Source: SZUA-430 sp964547645 (GTDB lineage Bacteria > Pseudomonadota > Alphaproteobacteria > Micropepsales > Micropepsaceae). From it: a stretch of DNA of 64,000 nucleotides. The stretch's first letter is position 1. Each line of letters opens with the position of its first letter. The translations under genes were made by a program, and so were the position numbers. Shown here piece after piece: positions 51,759-60,331 of the stretch. The stretch spans positions 35,147 to 99,146 of the forward strand of contig CAZJOM010000005.1 in NCBI GenBank assembly GCA_964547645.1, given 5' to 3'. Below the pieces are notes generated by a model. That model did no database searches, was not told the DNA's origin, and was given only the letters and a program-made list of their open reading frames with translations.

Positions 51759-54158
51759 CTAGGCCATCGTCGGCGCCCGTTGCGCTCTCGTTTGACGCCA
51801 CTTGTTTCCGTTCTCGGCAACGAGGTCGAGTTTCGAAATGAGCAACGGCGCAGAAATCGGTTTGGACACATAGTCGTCGGCGCCGGCTTCCACATAGCGT
51901 TCGCGGTCGCCTGCCATCGCATGGGCGGTCAGCATGATGATCGGCACATCGCGTCCGGCGTTGTCGAGCGCGCGAATTCGGCGGATCGCTTCGATGCCGT
52001 CCATCTCCGGCATTTGCGCATCCATCAGCACTACGTCGTAGTCATTCCGGCTTGCGGCCTCGACCGCCTGGCTGCCGTTCTCCGCAACGTCGACCGTGTG
52101 CTTCAGTTTCTTAAGCAGGGCCAGTTCAAACTCTTGGTTCATCTTGTTGTCTTCGACCAAGAGAATTTTGAGTGCTCGCTTAGGCTCCGCGGTCGTCGGT
52201 GGGGCCATATCCGGTGCCGACGGTCTTGGCGGGGGAGTGGGGCGCTCAATGTGTGTGGCGTTCTGAGCGCCATAGAGCGCCGCCAACGTTTGTGTCAGCT
52301 CGCGCTCGCGCACGGGCTTCTCGAGGATCGCGTCGAACATCGCGGTTGACGCGGTTGCGATCGATTCGCGGCCCGCCGACGCTAGCAAGATCAGCAGCTT
52401 GTTGGAGATTTCCGGCGTCGAGCGGATCCTGCGCGCGAGCTCCTCACCGGAGATGCCCGGCATCATCTGTTCGATGAAGACCACGGAGTAGGGGCGCTTT
52501 TGGTGCTTCGCGCGCTGCAGTTCGGCGAGTGCGGCAAAGCCGTCCTGCGCGACATCGATGCTTAGTCCGAGCGGTGCAAGTTGTCCCGCGAGAACTTCGA
52601 GGTCGACCTTGTTGTCGCCGACCAAGAGACAGCCGGCGTTGAGCAAGGATACCGTGCGGGCGCGCGGCGCACTTTGTTGCGTGCGGCTCAAGGGGACGTC
52701 GAACCAGAATGTCGAGCCCAGACCCTCTTGGCCCTTGGCGTCGATGGTGCCGCCCATGATGGTGACAAGTTGTTTGGAGATCGCGAGGCCTAATCCCGTA
52801 CCGCCGAAGCGGCGCGTGAACGAACTGTCGGCCTGTATGAACTTCTCGAACAGCCGTGCTCGTTCGGCGTCGGAAATGCCGATGCCGGTGTCGGTAACTT
52901 CGAAGTGGGCGATCGAGTCGGCTGCGCCGGCGCTGCCGCGCAGGATTGTCAATTGAGCCGACACCGAGCCGCGTTCGGTGAATTTGATGGCGTTGTCCAG
53001 CAGGTTCAAAATCACTTGGCGGATGCGTACCGGATCACCGACGAAGCGGCCGCGCGCCGACGGCGCAATGTGAGCTTGAAGCTCCAGGTTCTTTTTCTTG
53101 GCCTTGACCGACAGCAGGTCGATCGAGCTCTCCACGAGTTCGGACAAGTCGAACTCGATCTTCTCCAATTCGACCTTGCCCGATTCCAGCTTCGAGATAT
53201 CCAAGATGTTGTTGATGATCGATAGCAGCGCGTCGCTTGAGACCTGGATCGTCTCCGCAAAGTGACGTTGCTCGTCCGCCAATTTCGTGTCGAGCAACAA
53301 GCTGCTCATGCCGAGGATCGCGTTCATCGGCGTGCGAACCTCATGACTCATGTTGGCCAGGAACTCCGACTTCGCGCGGTTGGCTGCGTTTGCCTCGACC
53401 AGAGATTCTTGCAGTTGTGTCGACAGGTTCTCGAGTTGCGCCGTGTGCGCCGAACGCTCCTGCTCGTGACGGGTGAATTCTGCCGCGATCCGATGGCCGT
53501 AGGCGAGGACACACCCGACCATGACGATGATAAGCGCGCCGAACATGTACTCGAAGTAGCCGAGGAACGAGGCGGCACCGACCTGATCTTGGAAATGGCG
53601 GCGTTGAATGTTGCGAACGTCCTGCGCCGTTGCCGCGATTGTGCGAGCGAGGGTGGCGAAGCTACGATCCATCGTCGCCATACGGCGTCCGGCTGCATCG
53701 GCGTTGTTTTCGCTGAAGTATGCAAAGATGCGGTCAGCCTCGCCGATCATCTGCTGCATCGAGCTGTCGATGCGGTCTATGCCGGAGTGCAGCTGTGTGC
53801 GCGCGGCGGCGTCGGGAATTTTGTCGACATCGCTGCGAAAGGCATCGAGCCGCTCGCGAAATTGCACGAGGGCGGCCGCCTGGCGGGCGGACTCTTTGTT
53901 GACATTGTGGGAGTCGAAGACGTCGTTGCCGGGTGCGTTGACGTCGCCGGCTGCGGCGGCGATATCCGAGAGGTCGGAGAGTTTGTTCGCCCAGCGCTGG
54001 TTCACTTCAACGGAGGAGCGAAAGATGTTCATGACCTCATGACTGAGGTAGAGGCTTCCACTAATGGCGCACAGGTCGAAGGCGGCCAGCAAGTAGTACA
54101 CGACGTGCCACTTCACCGGCCGGCGGCTGGGCTGCTTGACCTCGGTCTGAGTGGACAT
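51759..54158 (-). CDS. Hybrid sensor histidine kinase with two receiver domains
   Basis: A 799-residue membrane kinase. TM1 is at about 19-38 and TM2 at about 204-222, enclosing a 165-residue helical periplasmic sensor. HisKA carries His272 (FLANMSHEVRTPMNAILGMS), and HATPase has NLLDNAIKFT, DTGIGIS and GGTGLGLAIS. Receiver 1 (about 505-630) is degenerate: the phosphoacceptor Asp is Glu563 (VFIEQMMPG) and the upstream acidic pair is GDN. Receiver 2 (about 663-780) is canonical with Asp713 (VVLMDAQMPEMDG) and a KPIS lysine. No cognate regulator is adjacent, so output may go through phosphotransfer. Confidence 0.92.
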   Translation of the reverse strand: MSTQTEVKQPSRRPVKWHVVYYLLAAFDLCAISGSLYLSHEVMNIFRSSVEVNQRWANKLSDLSDIAAAAGDVNAPGNDVFDSHNVNKESARQAAALVQFRERLDAFRSDVDKIPDAAARTQLHSGIDRIDSSMQQMIGEADRIFAYFSENNADAAGRRMATMDRSFATLARTIAATAQDVRNIQRRHFQDQVGAASFLGYFEYMFGALIIVMVGCVLAYGHRIAAEFTRHEQERSAHTAQLENLSTQLQESLVEANAANRAKSEFLANMSHEVRTPMNAILGMSSLLLDTKLADEQRHFAETIQVSSDALLSIINNILDISKLESGKVELEKIEFDLSELVESSIDLLSVKAKKKNLELQAHIAPSARGRFVGDPVRIRQVILNLLDNAIKFTERGSVSAQLTILRGSAGAADSIAHFEVTDTGIGISDAERARLFEKFIQADSSFTRRFGGTGLGLAISKQLVTIMGGTIDAKGQEGLGSTFWFDVPLSRTQQSAPRARTVSLLNAGCLLVGDNKVDLEVLAGQLAPLGLSIDVAQDGFAALAELQRAKHQKRPYSVVFIEQMMPGISGEELARRIRSTPEISNKLLILLASAGRESIATASTAMFDAILEKPVRERELTQTLAALYGAQNATHIERPTPPPRPSAPDMAPPTTAEPKRALKILLVEDNKMNQEFELALLKKLKHTVDVAENGSQAVEAASRNDYDVVLMDAQMPEMDGIEAIRRIRALDNAGRDVPIIMLTAHAMAGDRERYVEAGADDYVSKPISAPLLISKLDLVAENGNKWRQTRAQRAPTMA

Positions 54159-54293
54159 TTGGCGATCCTCGGCGAGAGCGTGGACCTTAAAGCGGTGCGC
54201 GTAAATCCGCAGTAAGCGGTCCCCATCCGCAACGCCAGACGTTAGCCGATCGTCAAGGAATAGTCGCCTGTTTCCGCGCTCTCGGCCGATCCG

Positions 54294-55271
54294 TCAAAGG
54301 CGGGCGCTGCGTTTGAGCGGTACCCGCACGCCGGGAGCCGGGCGTTCGCGGAGGACTTCGCGGCGGAAGCGGAATTGTTCGGCGGGGCGGCCGCCGGCCT
54401 TCGCCGTGCGCTTGCCGGTGCGTTCGACCAGGCCGCCGGTTTCGACGAGGCGGCGGAAGTTCTGTTTATGCAGGTGGATTCCCGAAATCGCTTCGACGGT
54501 GCGTTGCAGGTCGAGCAGCGTGAACGTCGCGTCCATGACTTCGAAAACGACGGGACGATATTTCAGTTTGCCGCGCAGGCGGCCCATGCCGGTTGCGAGG
54601 ATGCGGCGGTGGTCGAACTGCATTGCTTCGCCGAAGCGCCCGTGTTCGGCGGCTGCCGGTGCCGAGGCGGGCAGGGTGCGGCCGTCGCGGCGGGCTTCGG
54701 CGACGAGACCCGCCTCGTACATGAGTTCGTAGCGCTCCAGCACTTTCTCTTCGTCCCAGTGCACGCCGTCGAAGCCGAAGCAGAGGCGCGCGCGTTCCCA
54801 GCGTGCGTCGCGCTCGGGGGCGGCCGCCCAGGCTTCGAGGCGCGGGCGGATCACGGTGTCGATCATCGCCGGGCGTTGCTTGCGCCAATCTTCCCACGGG
54901 AAGAAGTCGTAGGTCGAACGCCAGCGACCTGAGGCAGAGCCGTCTTCGTTCACGCGCGTGAGAGCGAGGTAGCCCACGGAGACGACGCGCGGACCTTCGC
55001 CGGGTTCGAGGACGTGGCGGCCGCGGTCACCAAACGTGTAGAGCTGCTCCACATAGCCCAGCGACATGCGGGTTTGTTCTTCGACGAGGTCGCGCAGGCC
55101 GATCTCGAGCGTGCGATGATGCTCGGGTTCGAACGGTCCGAATGGAAGACCGTCGGATGGCGCGCCCTTCGGATCGCGCCGTACGACCAACACTTGCGGC
55201 GTCTCGTTCGTCACCGTGATCACGCAGGCATTGAGACCGATGATGACGGTGTTGGGCTGGCGCGGGGGCAT
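54294..55271 (-). CDS. nadQ: NAD biosynthesis regulator NadQ (Nudix-derived domain plus winged helix)
   Basis: NadQ (COG4111) is the predicted NAD-responsive repressor of nadABC in Alphaproteobacteria. This 325-residue protein has an N-terminal Nudix-like domain whose catalytic box is degenerate: RDLVEEQT at residues 60-67 replaces REXXEEXG, so hydrolysis is unlikely and ligand sensing likely. The C-terminal third (about 235-320) is a winged helix (FTLLDLQRTVEAISGIHLHK, then NFRRLVETGGLVERTG and GRPAEQFRFR). It starts 4 bp after the phosphatase gene. The two 19-bp palindromes upstream of nadA are its probable sites. Confidence 0.88.
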   Translation of the reverse strand: MPPRQPNTVIIGLNACVITVTNETPQVLVVRRDPKGAPSDGLPFGPFEPEHHRTLEIGLRDLVEEQTRMSLGYVEQLYTFGDRGRHVLEPGEGPRVVSVGYLALTRVNEDGSASGRWRSTYDFFPWEDWRKQRPAMIDTVIRPRLEAWAAAPERDARWERARLCFGFDGVHWDEEKVLERYELMYEAGLVAEARRDGRTLPASAPAAAEHGRFGEAMQFDHRRILATGMGRLRGKLKYRPVVFEVMDATFTLLDLQRTVEAISGIHLHKQNFRRLVETGGLVERTGKRTAKAGGRPAEQFRFRREVLRERPAPGVRVPLKRSARL

Positions 55272-55275
55272 GCGG

Positions 55276-55949
55276 CTATTTCAGTTCCACGGGCAGTTCG
55301 AAGAGGACGCCTTCGAAGACGACCTTTGGGGGNNNNNNNNNNNNNNNNNNNNNNNNNNNNNNNNNNNNNNNNNNNNNNNNNNNNNNNNNNNNNNNNNNNN
55401 NNNNNNNNNNNNNNNNNNNNNNNNNNNNNNNNATTTCAGTTCCACGGGCAGTTCGAAGAGGACGCCTTCGAAGACGACCTTTGGGGGCGACATGGCGTCG
55501 ATGGCATCGACCATCCGGCCGTCGCGTTGGAGCAAGTGGTCGGCCAGTGCCACGATGCGCGGGTTCGGTTGCGCGTGCGGGGCGCGGGAGCGGAGCAGGC
55601 GGGCGATGTCAACCTCGCGGCCGGGTTCGTTCAGCATGCAGGCGACCGTGAAGGCGGAGGCGGTCGAGCGGCTGATCCCCGCCCAGCAGTGGATCAGCAT
55701 CGGCTGGCTGCGATCCCAGGTTTTGGCGAAAGCGATCAGGTCGCGGACGTGCATCTCGTCGGGCGGGGTGTGCTGGGGACTGCCTGAGGTGATGTCGTGC
55801 ATGCCGAGCCGCAGGTGGCGGTGGCCGGAGACTTCCTCCGGCGTCGGCATGTCGTCGTGCGGGTCGAGCAGCGTGATCAAGTGCGACGGGCGCAGGCGTG
55901 TGGTGACGCCAGGGACTTTGCTCTTCGGACATACGTAGATCGCGGGCAT
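55276..55949 (-). CDS. Tyrosine/dual-specificity-type phosphatase, broken only by an assembly artefact
   Basis: A 172-residue cysteine phosphatase. The P-loop CX5R motif is LIHCWAGISRSTASAF, and a general-acid Asp candidate lies in LGMHDITSG. It resembles short dual-specificity phosphatases of Alphaproteobacteria. Only the stop codon is affected by the N run: the coding part is 55434-55949, and joining across the duplicated 55 bp gives ELPVELK followed by TAG. It sits between the HD hydrolase (4 bp) and nadQ (4 bp), so all three form an operon. The substrate is unknown. Confidence 0.9.
55278..55487. other. False gap at the phosphatase 3' end: 55-bp duplicated contig ends
   Basis: Bases 55278-55332 and 55433-55487 are identical over 55 bp and flank 100 N at 55333-55432. 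The same 55-bp length as in nadC points to assembly with k = 55. No sequence is missing. Confidence 0.93.
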
Positions 55950-55953
55950 CCGG

Positions 55954-56568
55954 TCAGGCCCGCATGTGGGTTGAAGGGAGCAACGTCTTGAAGCGCTCCA
56001 CGAAGGCGGCTTGGGCTTCGCGTGCGGGCACGGGTTTCAGCTTCAGCGCGGGAAGGCCGCGCGGTGCGCCGAAGAATTCCAGCGCTTCGTCGGCGGCGAA
56101 GCCTGCGAGTTGGGTCGCTTCGAAATAAGCAGAGGCCTTGTCGGCGCGTTTGATGAGCGCGGTCGTGTCTTCGGGGAGTTTCGCGGGTAGCCCGAAGCGG
56201 ACGTGGATTGCGGCGAGCAATTTATTCTCCAGCGATTTGTAGTCGAGACCGACGGCGGCCTTGAACGGGCTGATCAGGTCGCCCACAACATACTCCGGTG
56301 CGTCGTGGAGGAGAGCTGCCAAGCGCCAGCGTTGCGCAATGCCGGGTTTGAGCAACGCAACAATGTCTTCGACAAGCATGCAGTGCTGTGCGACAGAGAA
56401 TGCGTGGTCGCCGTAGGTTTGGCCATTCCAGCGCGCGACACGGGCGAGGCCGTGGGCGATGTCTTCGATCTCGACGTCGAACGGCGAGGGGTCGAGCAGG
56501 TCGAGGCGGCGGCCGGACAGCATGCGTTGCCAGGCGCGCGGCTGGGCGGCTCGTTGAGGTTTGGCCAT
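55954..56568 (-). CDS. HD-domain hydrolase (YfbR-like)
   Basis: A 204-residue HD-superfamily phosphohydrolase. Metal-binding residues are seen in YGDHAFSVAQHCMLV (His), LAALLHDAPEYVVGDLISPF (HD), and KRADKASAYFEA (Asp). The form resembles YfbR-type 5'-nucleotidases that act on (deoxy)nucleoside monophosphates. I chose ATG at 56568 (AKPQRAAQPRAW) since upstream codons are unlike a folded domain. It is the first gene of an HD-phosphatase-nadQ operon. A role in nucleotide or NAD turnover is inferred only from that linkage. Confidence 0.88.
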   Translation of the reverse strand: MAKPQRAAQPRAWQRMLSGRRLDLLDPSPFDVEIEDIAHGLARVARWNGQTYGDHAFSVAQHCMLVEDIVALLKPGIAQRWRLAALLHDAPEYVVGDLISPFKAAVGLDYKSLENKLLAAIHVRFGLPAKLPEDTTALIKRADKASAYFEATQLAGFAADEALEFFGAPRGLPALKLKPVPAREAQAAFVERFKTLLPSTHMRA

Positions 56569-56681
56569 GGCGACGTGGTAACCTTGTTTGACGCACTTGT
56601 TGAGCCCAGCCGCTTGATTCAAGTCAAGGAGGGCGCGTCCGCGAAGGCTTAGATTTCTTATCGGCGAAAAGGAGGGTCCAG

Positions 56682-57548
56682 ATGGCTTATCGCAAAATTC
56701 TAGTGCCACTGATGGGTGGCGCACGCGATTCACACATATTGAGTGCGGCGTTCGAGGTTGCCAAGGCGTTCGGGAGCCACGTTTCCGGCGTGTTTGTGCG
56801 GCCCGATCCGAGCGAGGTTCTCCCGTATTTGGGCGAGGGCGTTTCGGCCGGCGTGATCCAAGAGATCATGGATGCGTCGCGCGATGCCGCCAACAGGGCA
56901 GCGGCGGTCGCTCGCGGGAATCTGGATGGGGCCGCGAAGGCTGCGGGTGCTTCCGTGTTCGACGCGGGCCAAGCGGGCAACGGCGTCGGCGCATCGTTTC
57001 ATGTTCGCGACGGGATGTTGGAAGACGTGCTGACCGAGGAGGCGCGGCTTTCGGATCTTGTCGTGTTCGAAACGCCATCGCAAAACAAAGAGGCGATCCT
57101 GCAGAGCGCGCTCGAGTCGGTGCTGCTCAATGGGCGCAAGCCGCTGCTGATCGTGCCGCACCAGGCTTCGAAGATTGTCGGTGCCAAGGCTGCGATCGGT
57201 TGGGACGGCGGGGCGGCGGCAGCGCATGCGATTTCGGGGTCGATCCCGTTGCTCGCGCGTGCGGAAGGCGTCGAAATATTAAACGTCACAACCGGTCCGA
57301 TCGATACGGTGCAGATGGACCGCCTGCGCGACTATCTGCGTTTGCATGGGCTCAGCGTGGTCGAGCATGGGATCAATCCAGGAAGCCAGAGCACGGCGAG
57401 TGCGCTGATCGACGGTGCGCAACGCGCGGGTGCGGGGCTGCTCGTGATCGGCGGCTACGGTCATAGCCGGCTTCGCGAAATGGTGCTGGGTGGCGTGACG
57501 CGGCACGTGTTTGCGAACGCGACCATGCCCATCTTCATGGCGCACTGA
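56682..57548 (+). CDS. Universal stress protein (tandem UspA)
   Basis: A 288-residue protein made of two UspA-type domains. The first begins YRKILVPLMGGARDSHILSA. The second (from about residue 155) includes KAAIGWDGGAAAAHAISGS, and ends GAGLLVIGGYGHSRLREMVL, then GGVTRHVFANATMPIFMAH, with the G-2x-G-9x-G-S/T-like ATP site in the form GGYGHSRLREMVLGGVT. AAGGAGGG precedes the ATG. Such proteins bind ATP and are induced in stasis or hypoxia. It is followed 14 bp later by a small hypothetical gene. Confidence 0.92.
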   Translation: MAYRKILVPLMGGARDSHILSAAFEVAKAFGSHVSGVFVRPDPSEVLPYLGEGVSAGVIQEIMDASRDAANRAAAVARGNLDGAAKAAGASVFDAGQAGNGVGASFHVRDGMLEDVLTEEARLSDLVVFETPSQNKEAILQSALESVLLNGRKPLLIVPHQASKIVGAKAAIGWDGGAAAAHAISGSIPLLARAEGVEILNVTTGPIDTVQMDRLRDYLRLHGLSVVEHGINPGSQSTASALIDGAQRAGAGLLVIGGYGHSRLREMVLGGVTRHVFANATMPIFMAH

Positions 57549-57562
57549 GGAGGATGACCCCC

Positions 57563-57928
57563 ATGTCTCTCTTTCATGTTCGGCTTGAGCTGGCGCGGTC
57601 GGCCGCGTTCCCTGAGGGGGATTCGCGGCATGGGTATGAATTCATTGCACCGCTCGACAAGGCGGGGCACTTAAGTGCGGAGGAGTGGAAGAAGAGCAAG
57701 GCGCGGTGCACCGTGCGTCGCTTCACAGCAGGTCTAAGCGACGAGCATGGCCTGCTTGTTGACGTCGGGCGCGGATGGCACTTCGACTATGACGTGCACG
57801 ACGCGGACGATGACGAACCGCTCTTCAAACTCGACCGGCACACGATCAAGCAGGGCGAATACTTGTCGATCACCGAGCACGACGGGGTGATGCGGACGTT
57901 CAAGGTTGTGAGCGTCACGGCGGTTTAG
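57563..57928 (+). CDS. Hypothetical protein downstream of the universal stress gene
   Basis: A 121-residue soluble protein, not recognised. It begins SLFHVRLELARSAAFPEGDS, continues with HGYEFIAPLDKAGHLSAEEW and CTVRRFTAGLSDEHGLLVDV, and ends LDRHTIKQGEYLSITEHDGV followed by MRTFKVVSV. The second half reads as a beta-rich domain with a His/Asp-rich loop (HFDYDVHDADDDEP). GGAGG lies about 9 bp before the ATG at 57563; an ATG at 57554 lies too close to that site. It is probably cotranscribed with the Usp gene. Confidence 0.75.
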   Translation: MSLFHVRLELARSAAFPEGDSRHGYEFIAPLDKAGHLSAEEWKKSKARCTVRRFTAGLSDEHGLLVDVGRGWHFDYDVHDADDDEPLFKLDRHTIKQGEYLSITEHDGVMRTFKVVSVTAV

Positions 57929-58032
57929 GATTCCCAAGCGTAAAGTGGCGGCCGGCATAGAGCGCTTGCCATGGGGCCGGGTCTTGCATCAGACTGACAA
58001 ATTGTCAGGCCATTGAACGCGAGACCTCTTTC

Positions 58033-59810
58033 ATGAGTGAGACGACGAGTGCGGCTACTGCCGATCTGGGGTTCGATCCGAATGCTCTGCGCGAGAAGTA
58101 TCGGGCGGAGCGGGACCGGCGGCTGCGGGCGGATGGGAATTCGCAGTATCAGGAGATCAAGGGGCAGTTCTCGCACTATCTTGAGGACCCTTACGTTGCG
58201 CCAGTGAAGCGTGCGCCGCTGACCGACGAGGTCGATGTCATCGTCGTCGGCGGTGGGTTCGGCGGGTTGCTGGTTGCGGCGCGGTTGCGTGAAGCCGGGG
58301 TCGAGCGCGTTCGGATCGTCGAGAAGGGCGGCGACTTCGGCGGGACTTGGTACTGGAACCGCTATCCGGGGGCGGCGTGCGATATCGAGTCGTACATCTA
58401 TTTGCCGTTGCTCGAAGAAGTGGGCTACGTGCCGGTCGAGAAGTACTCGCGGGCGCCGGAGATTTTGAAGCATTCGCGTGCGATCGGCGAGAAGTTCGGG
58501 CTTTATCGCGACGCGGTGTTTCAGACCGAGATCACGGCGATGCGCTGGGACGAGGCGTCGGCGCGCTGGACGGTCGAGACCAATCGCGGGGATGCGATGA
58601 AGGCGCGCTTCGTGTGTTTGGCCAGCGGGCCGCTGCATCGGCCCAAGCTGCCGGGGATTCCGGGCGTCGAAGGTTTCAAGGGGCATTCGTTTCATACGAG
58701 CCGCTGGGACTATGAGTACACGGGTGGCGACTCGAACGGCAATCTGACCGGTTTGAAAGACAAGGTTGTCGGCATCATCGGCACTGGCGCAACGGCGGTG
58801 CAGTGCGTGCCGCATCTCGGTGCGGCAGCGAAGCATCTCTATGTGTTTCAGCGGACGCCGTCGTCGATCGACGTGCGCGCGAACCGGCCGACCGATCCCG
58901 CGTGGGCGAACTCGCTTGAGCCCGGGTGGCAGAAGCGGCGGATGGACAACTTCAACATTCTGCTGACCGGCGGCTATCAGCCCGAGGATTTGGTCAGCGA
59001 CGGGTGGACGGAGATCATTCGCAACCTGATCTTGGGACAGGGCGCGAAGAAGTATATGGGGCGCGGGCAGCCGCTCTCGGTCGACGAGTTGGTGGAACTC
59101 GCCGATTTCGAGAAGATGGAGCAGGTGCGTGCGCGCGTCGACAAGGTGGTCAAGGACCGCGAGATTGCAGAAGCGTTGAAGCCGTACTACCGGCAATTCT
59201 GCAAGCGGCCGTGCTTTCACGACGAATATCTGGATACGTTCAACCGGCCGAATGTCACATTGGTCGATACGAAAGGGCGCGGGGTCGATCGGATCACGGC
59301 GACGAGCGTGGTTGCGAACGGGACCGACTATCCGGTCGATTGCTTGATCTATGCGACGGGGTTTGAAGTCGGTACGGGTTACACGCGCCGGTCGGGGTTC
59401 GAGCTCTATGGGCGTGATGGGCGGACGTTGACGGAGACGTGGTCGAAGGGCGTGCGCACGTTCCACGGCTTTCATGTGCACGGGTTTCCGAACGCGTTCG
59501 TGGTGTCGAACATTCAATCGGGCTTTACGGCGAACTTTCCGCACATGCTGGCCGAGCAGGCGGTTCATATCGCTTATGTGGTGAAGAACTGCATCGGCTC
59601 GCAAGCGCGTGTGGTTGAGGCCAGCGCCGAGGCCGAAGAGGCGTGGGTGCAGGAGATCCGCAAGCTTGCGATTTTGCGGCGCAAGTTCTTGGAGGAGTGC
59701 ACGCCCGGCTACTACAACAATGAGGGCAAGCCGGCGGAGCGCAGCGAACAGGACGGTTTCTATGGTGCCGGGCCGGTCGCGTTCGTGAAAGTGCTGGAAG
59801 ACTGGCGCGC
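58033..59810 (+). CDS. Flavin-containing (Baeyer-Villiger-type) monooxygenase, 3' end lost in gap
   Basis: An FAD/NADPH monooxygenase of the cyclohexanone-monooxygenase group. The FAD Rossmann motif is VIVVGGGFGGLLVAARL (about residue 70), with GGDFGGTWYWNRYPGAACDI after it. The Baeyer-Villiger fingerprint FxGxxxHxxxW is FKGHSFHTSRW, and the NADPH Rossmann motif is GIIGTGATAVQCVPHL. Another conserved segment is YATGFEVGTGY. 592 residues are seen up to the N run, ending AFVKVLEDWRA; relatives suggest about 20-40 more. The frame beyond the N run is not part of this gene. The ketone or sulfide substrate is unknown. Confidence 0.93.
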
Positions 59811-59910
59811 NNNNNNNNNNNNNNNNNNNNNNNNNNNNNNNNNNNNNNNNNNNNNNNNNNNNNNNNNNNNNNNNNNNNNNNNNNNNNNNNNNNNNNNNNN
59901 NNNNNNNNNN
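59811..59910. other. Assembly gap (100 N)
   Basis: The flanks differ, so real sequence is missing. It should hold the ends of both convergent genes, the monooxygenase and the DUF1330 protein. Confidence 0.9.
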
Positions 59911-60320
59911 GCGAACCGCACCAAGCGGCTCGTCAGAACGGCGGCTTGGCGGTGGATGACGGCTTGTTTGTAGTCGGCGTCGGTGATCATGGCGAGGAAG
60001 GCGGCGGCGTTGGGGTAGAAGGCGATGAAGCCTAGATCCCATTGTTCGCCGATGCCGCTTGGGCCGGTCACCATTGTTTCGAATTTGCCGCGCCAGATCG
60101 TTTTGCCGCCGACGCGAGCGAAGATGGGTTCGCTGGTGCGGCCGTATTCGGCGTAGGCCTGCTCGCCGGTGAGGCCGCGATGTTCGTGGCTGTGGCCTGC
60201 GGGATAATGCGCGCGGTCGCGATAGCGGATCAGGTTCAGCATGTTGATCGGCGTGTTGCGCGGCAACGCTTTGAACGCGTCGAAGTTGGCACGCGACGGG
60301 TCGATGAAGAATTCTTCCAT
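59911..60320 (-). CDS. DUF1330 family protein, 3' end lost in gap
   Basis: A small ferredoxin-like-fold protein, 136 residues seen. It starts EEFFIDPSRANFDAFKALPR, then INMLNLIRYRDRAHYPAGHS, YAEYGRTSEPIFARVGGKTI and DLGFIAFYPNAAAFLAMITD, the typical DUF1330 pattern. The ATG at 60320 lies 11 bp after the alpha/beta hydrolase gene, so they are cotranscribed. Only a few C-terminal residues should be missing. Function is unknown. Confidence 0.85.
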
Positions 60321-60331
60321 TGGCTTATCCC

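Noticed and set aside
57925..60042. A 705-codon open frame on the minus strand opposite the monooxygenase
   Set aside because: It is rich in Arg, His and Pro with no recognisable motif, crosses an N run, and is the antisense of a clearly coding gene.
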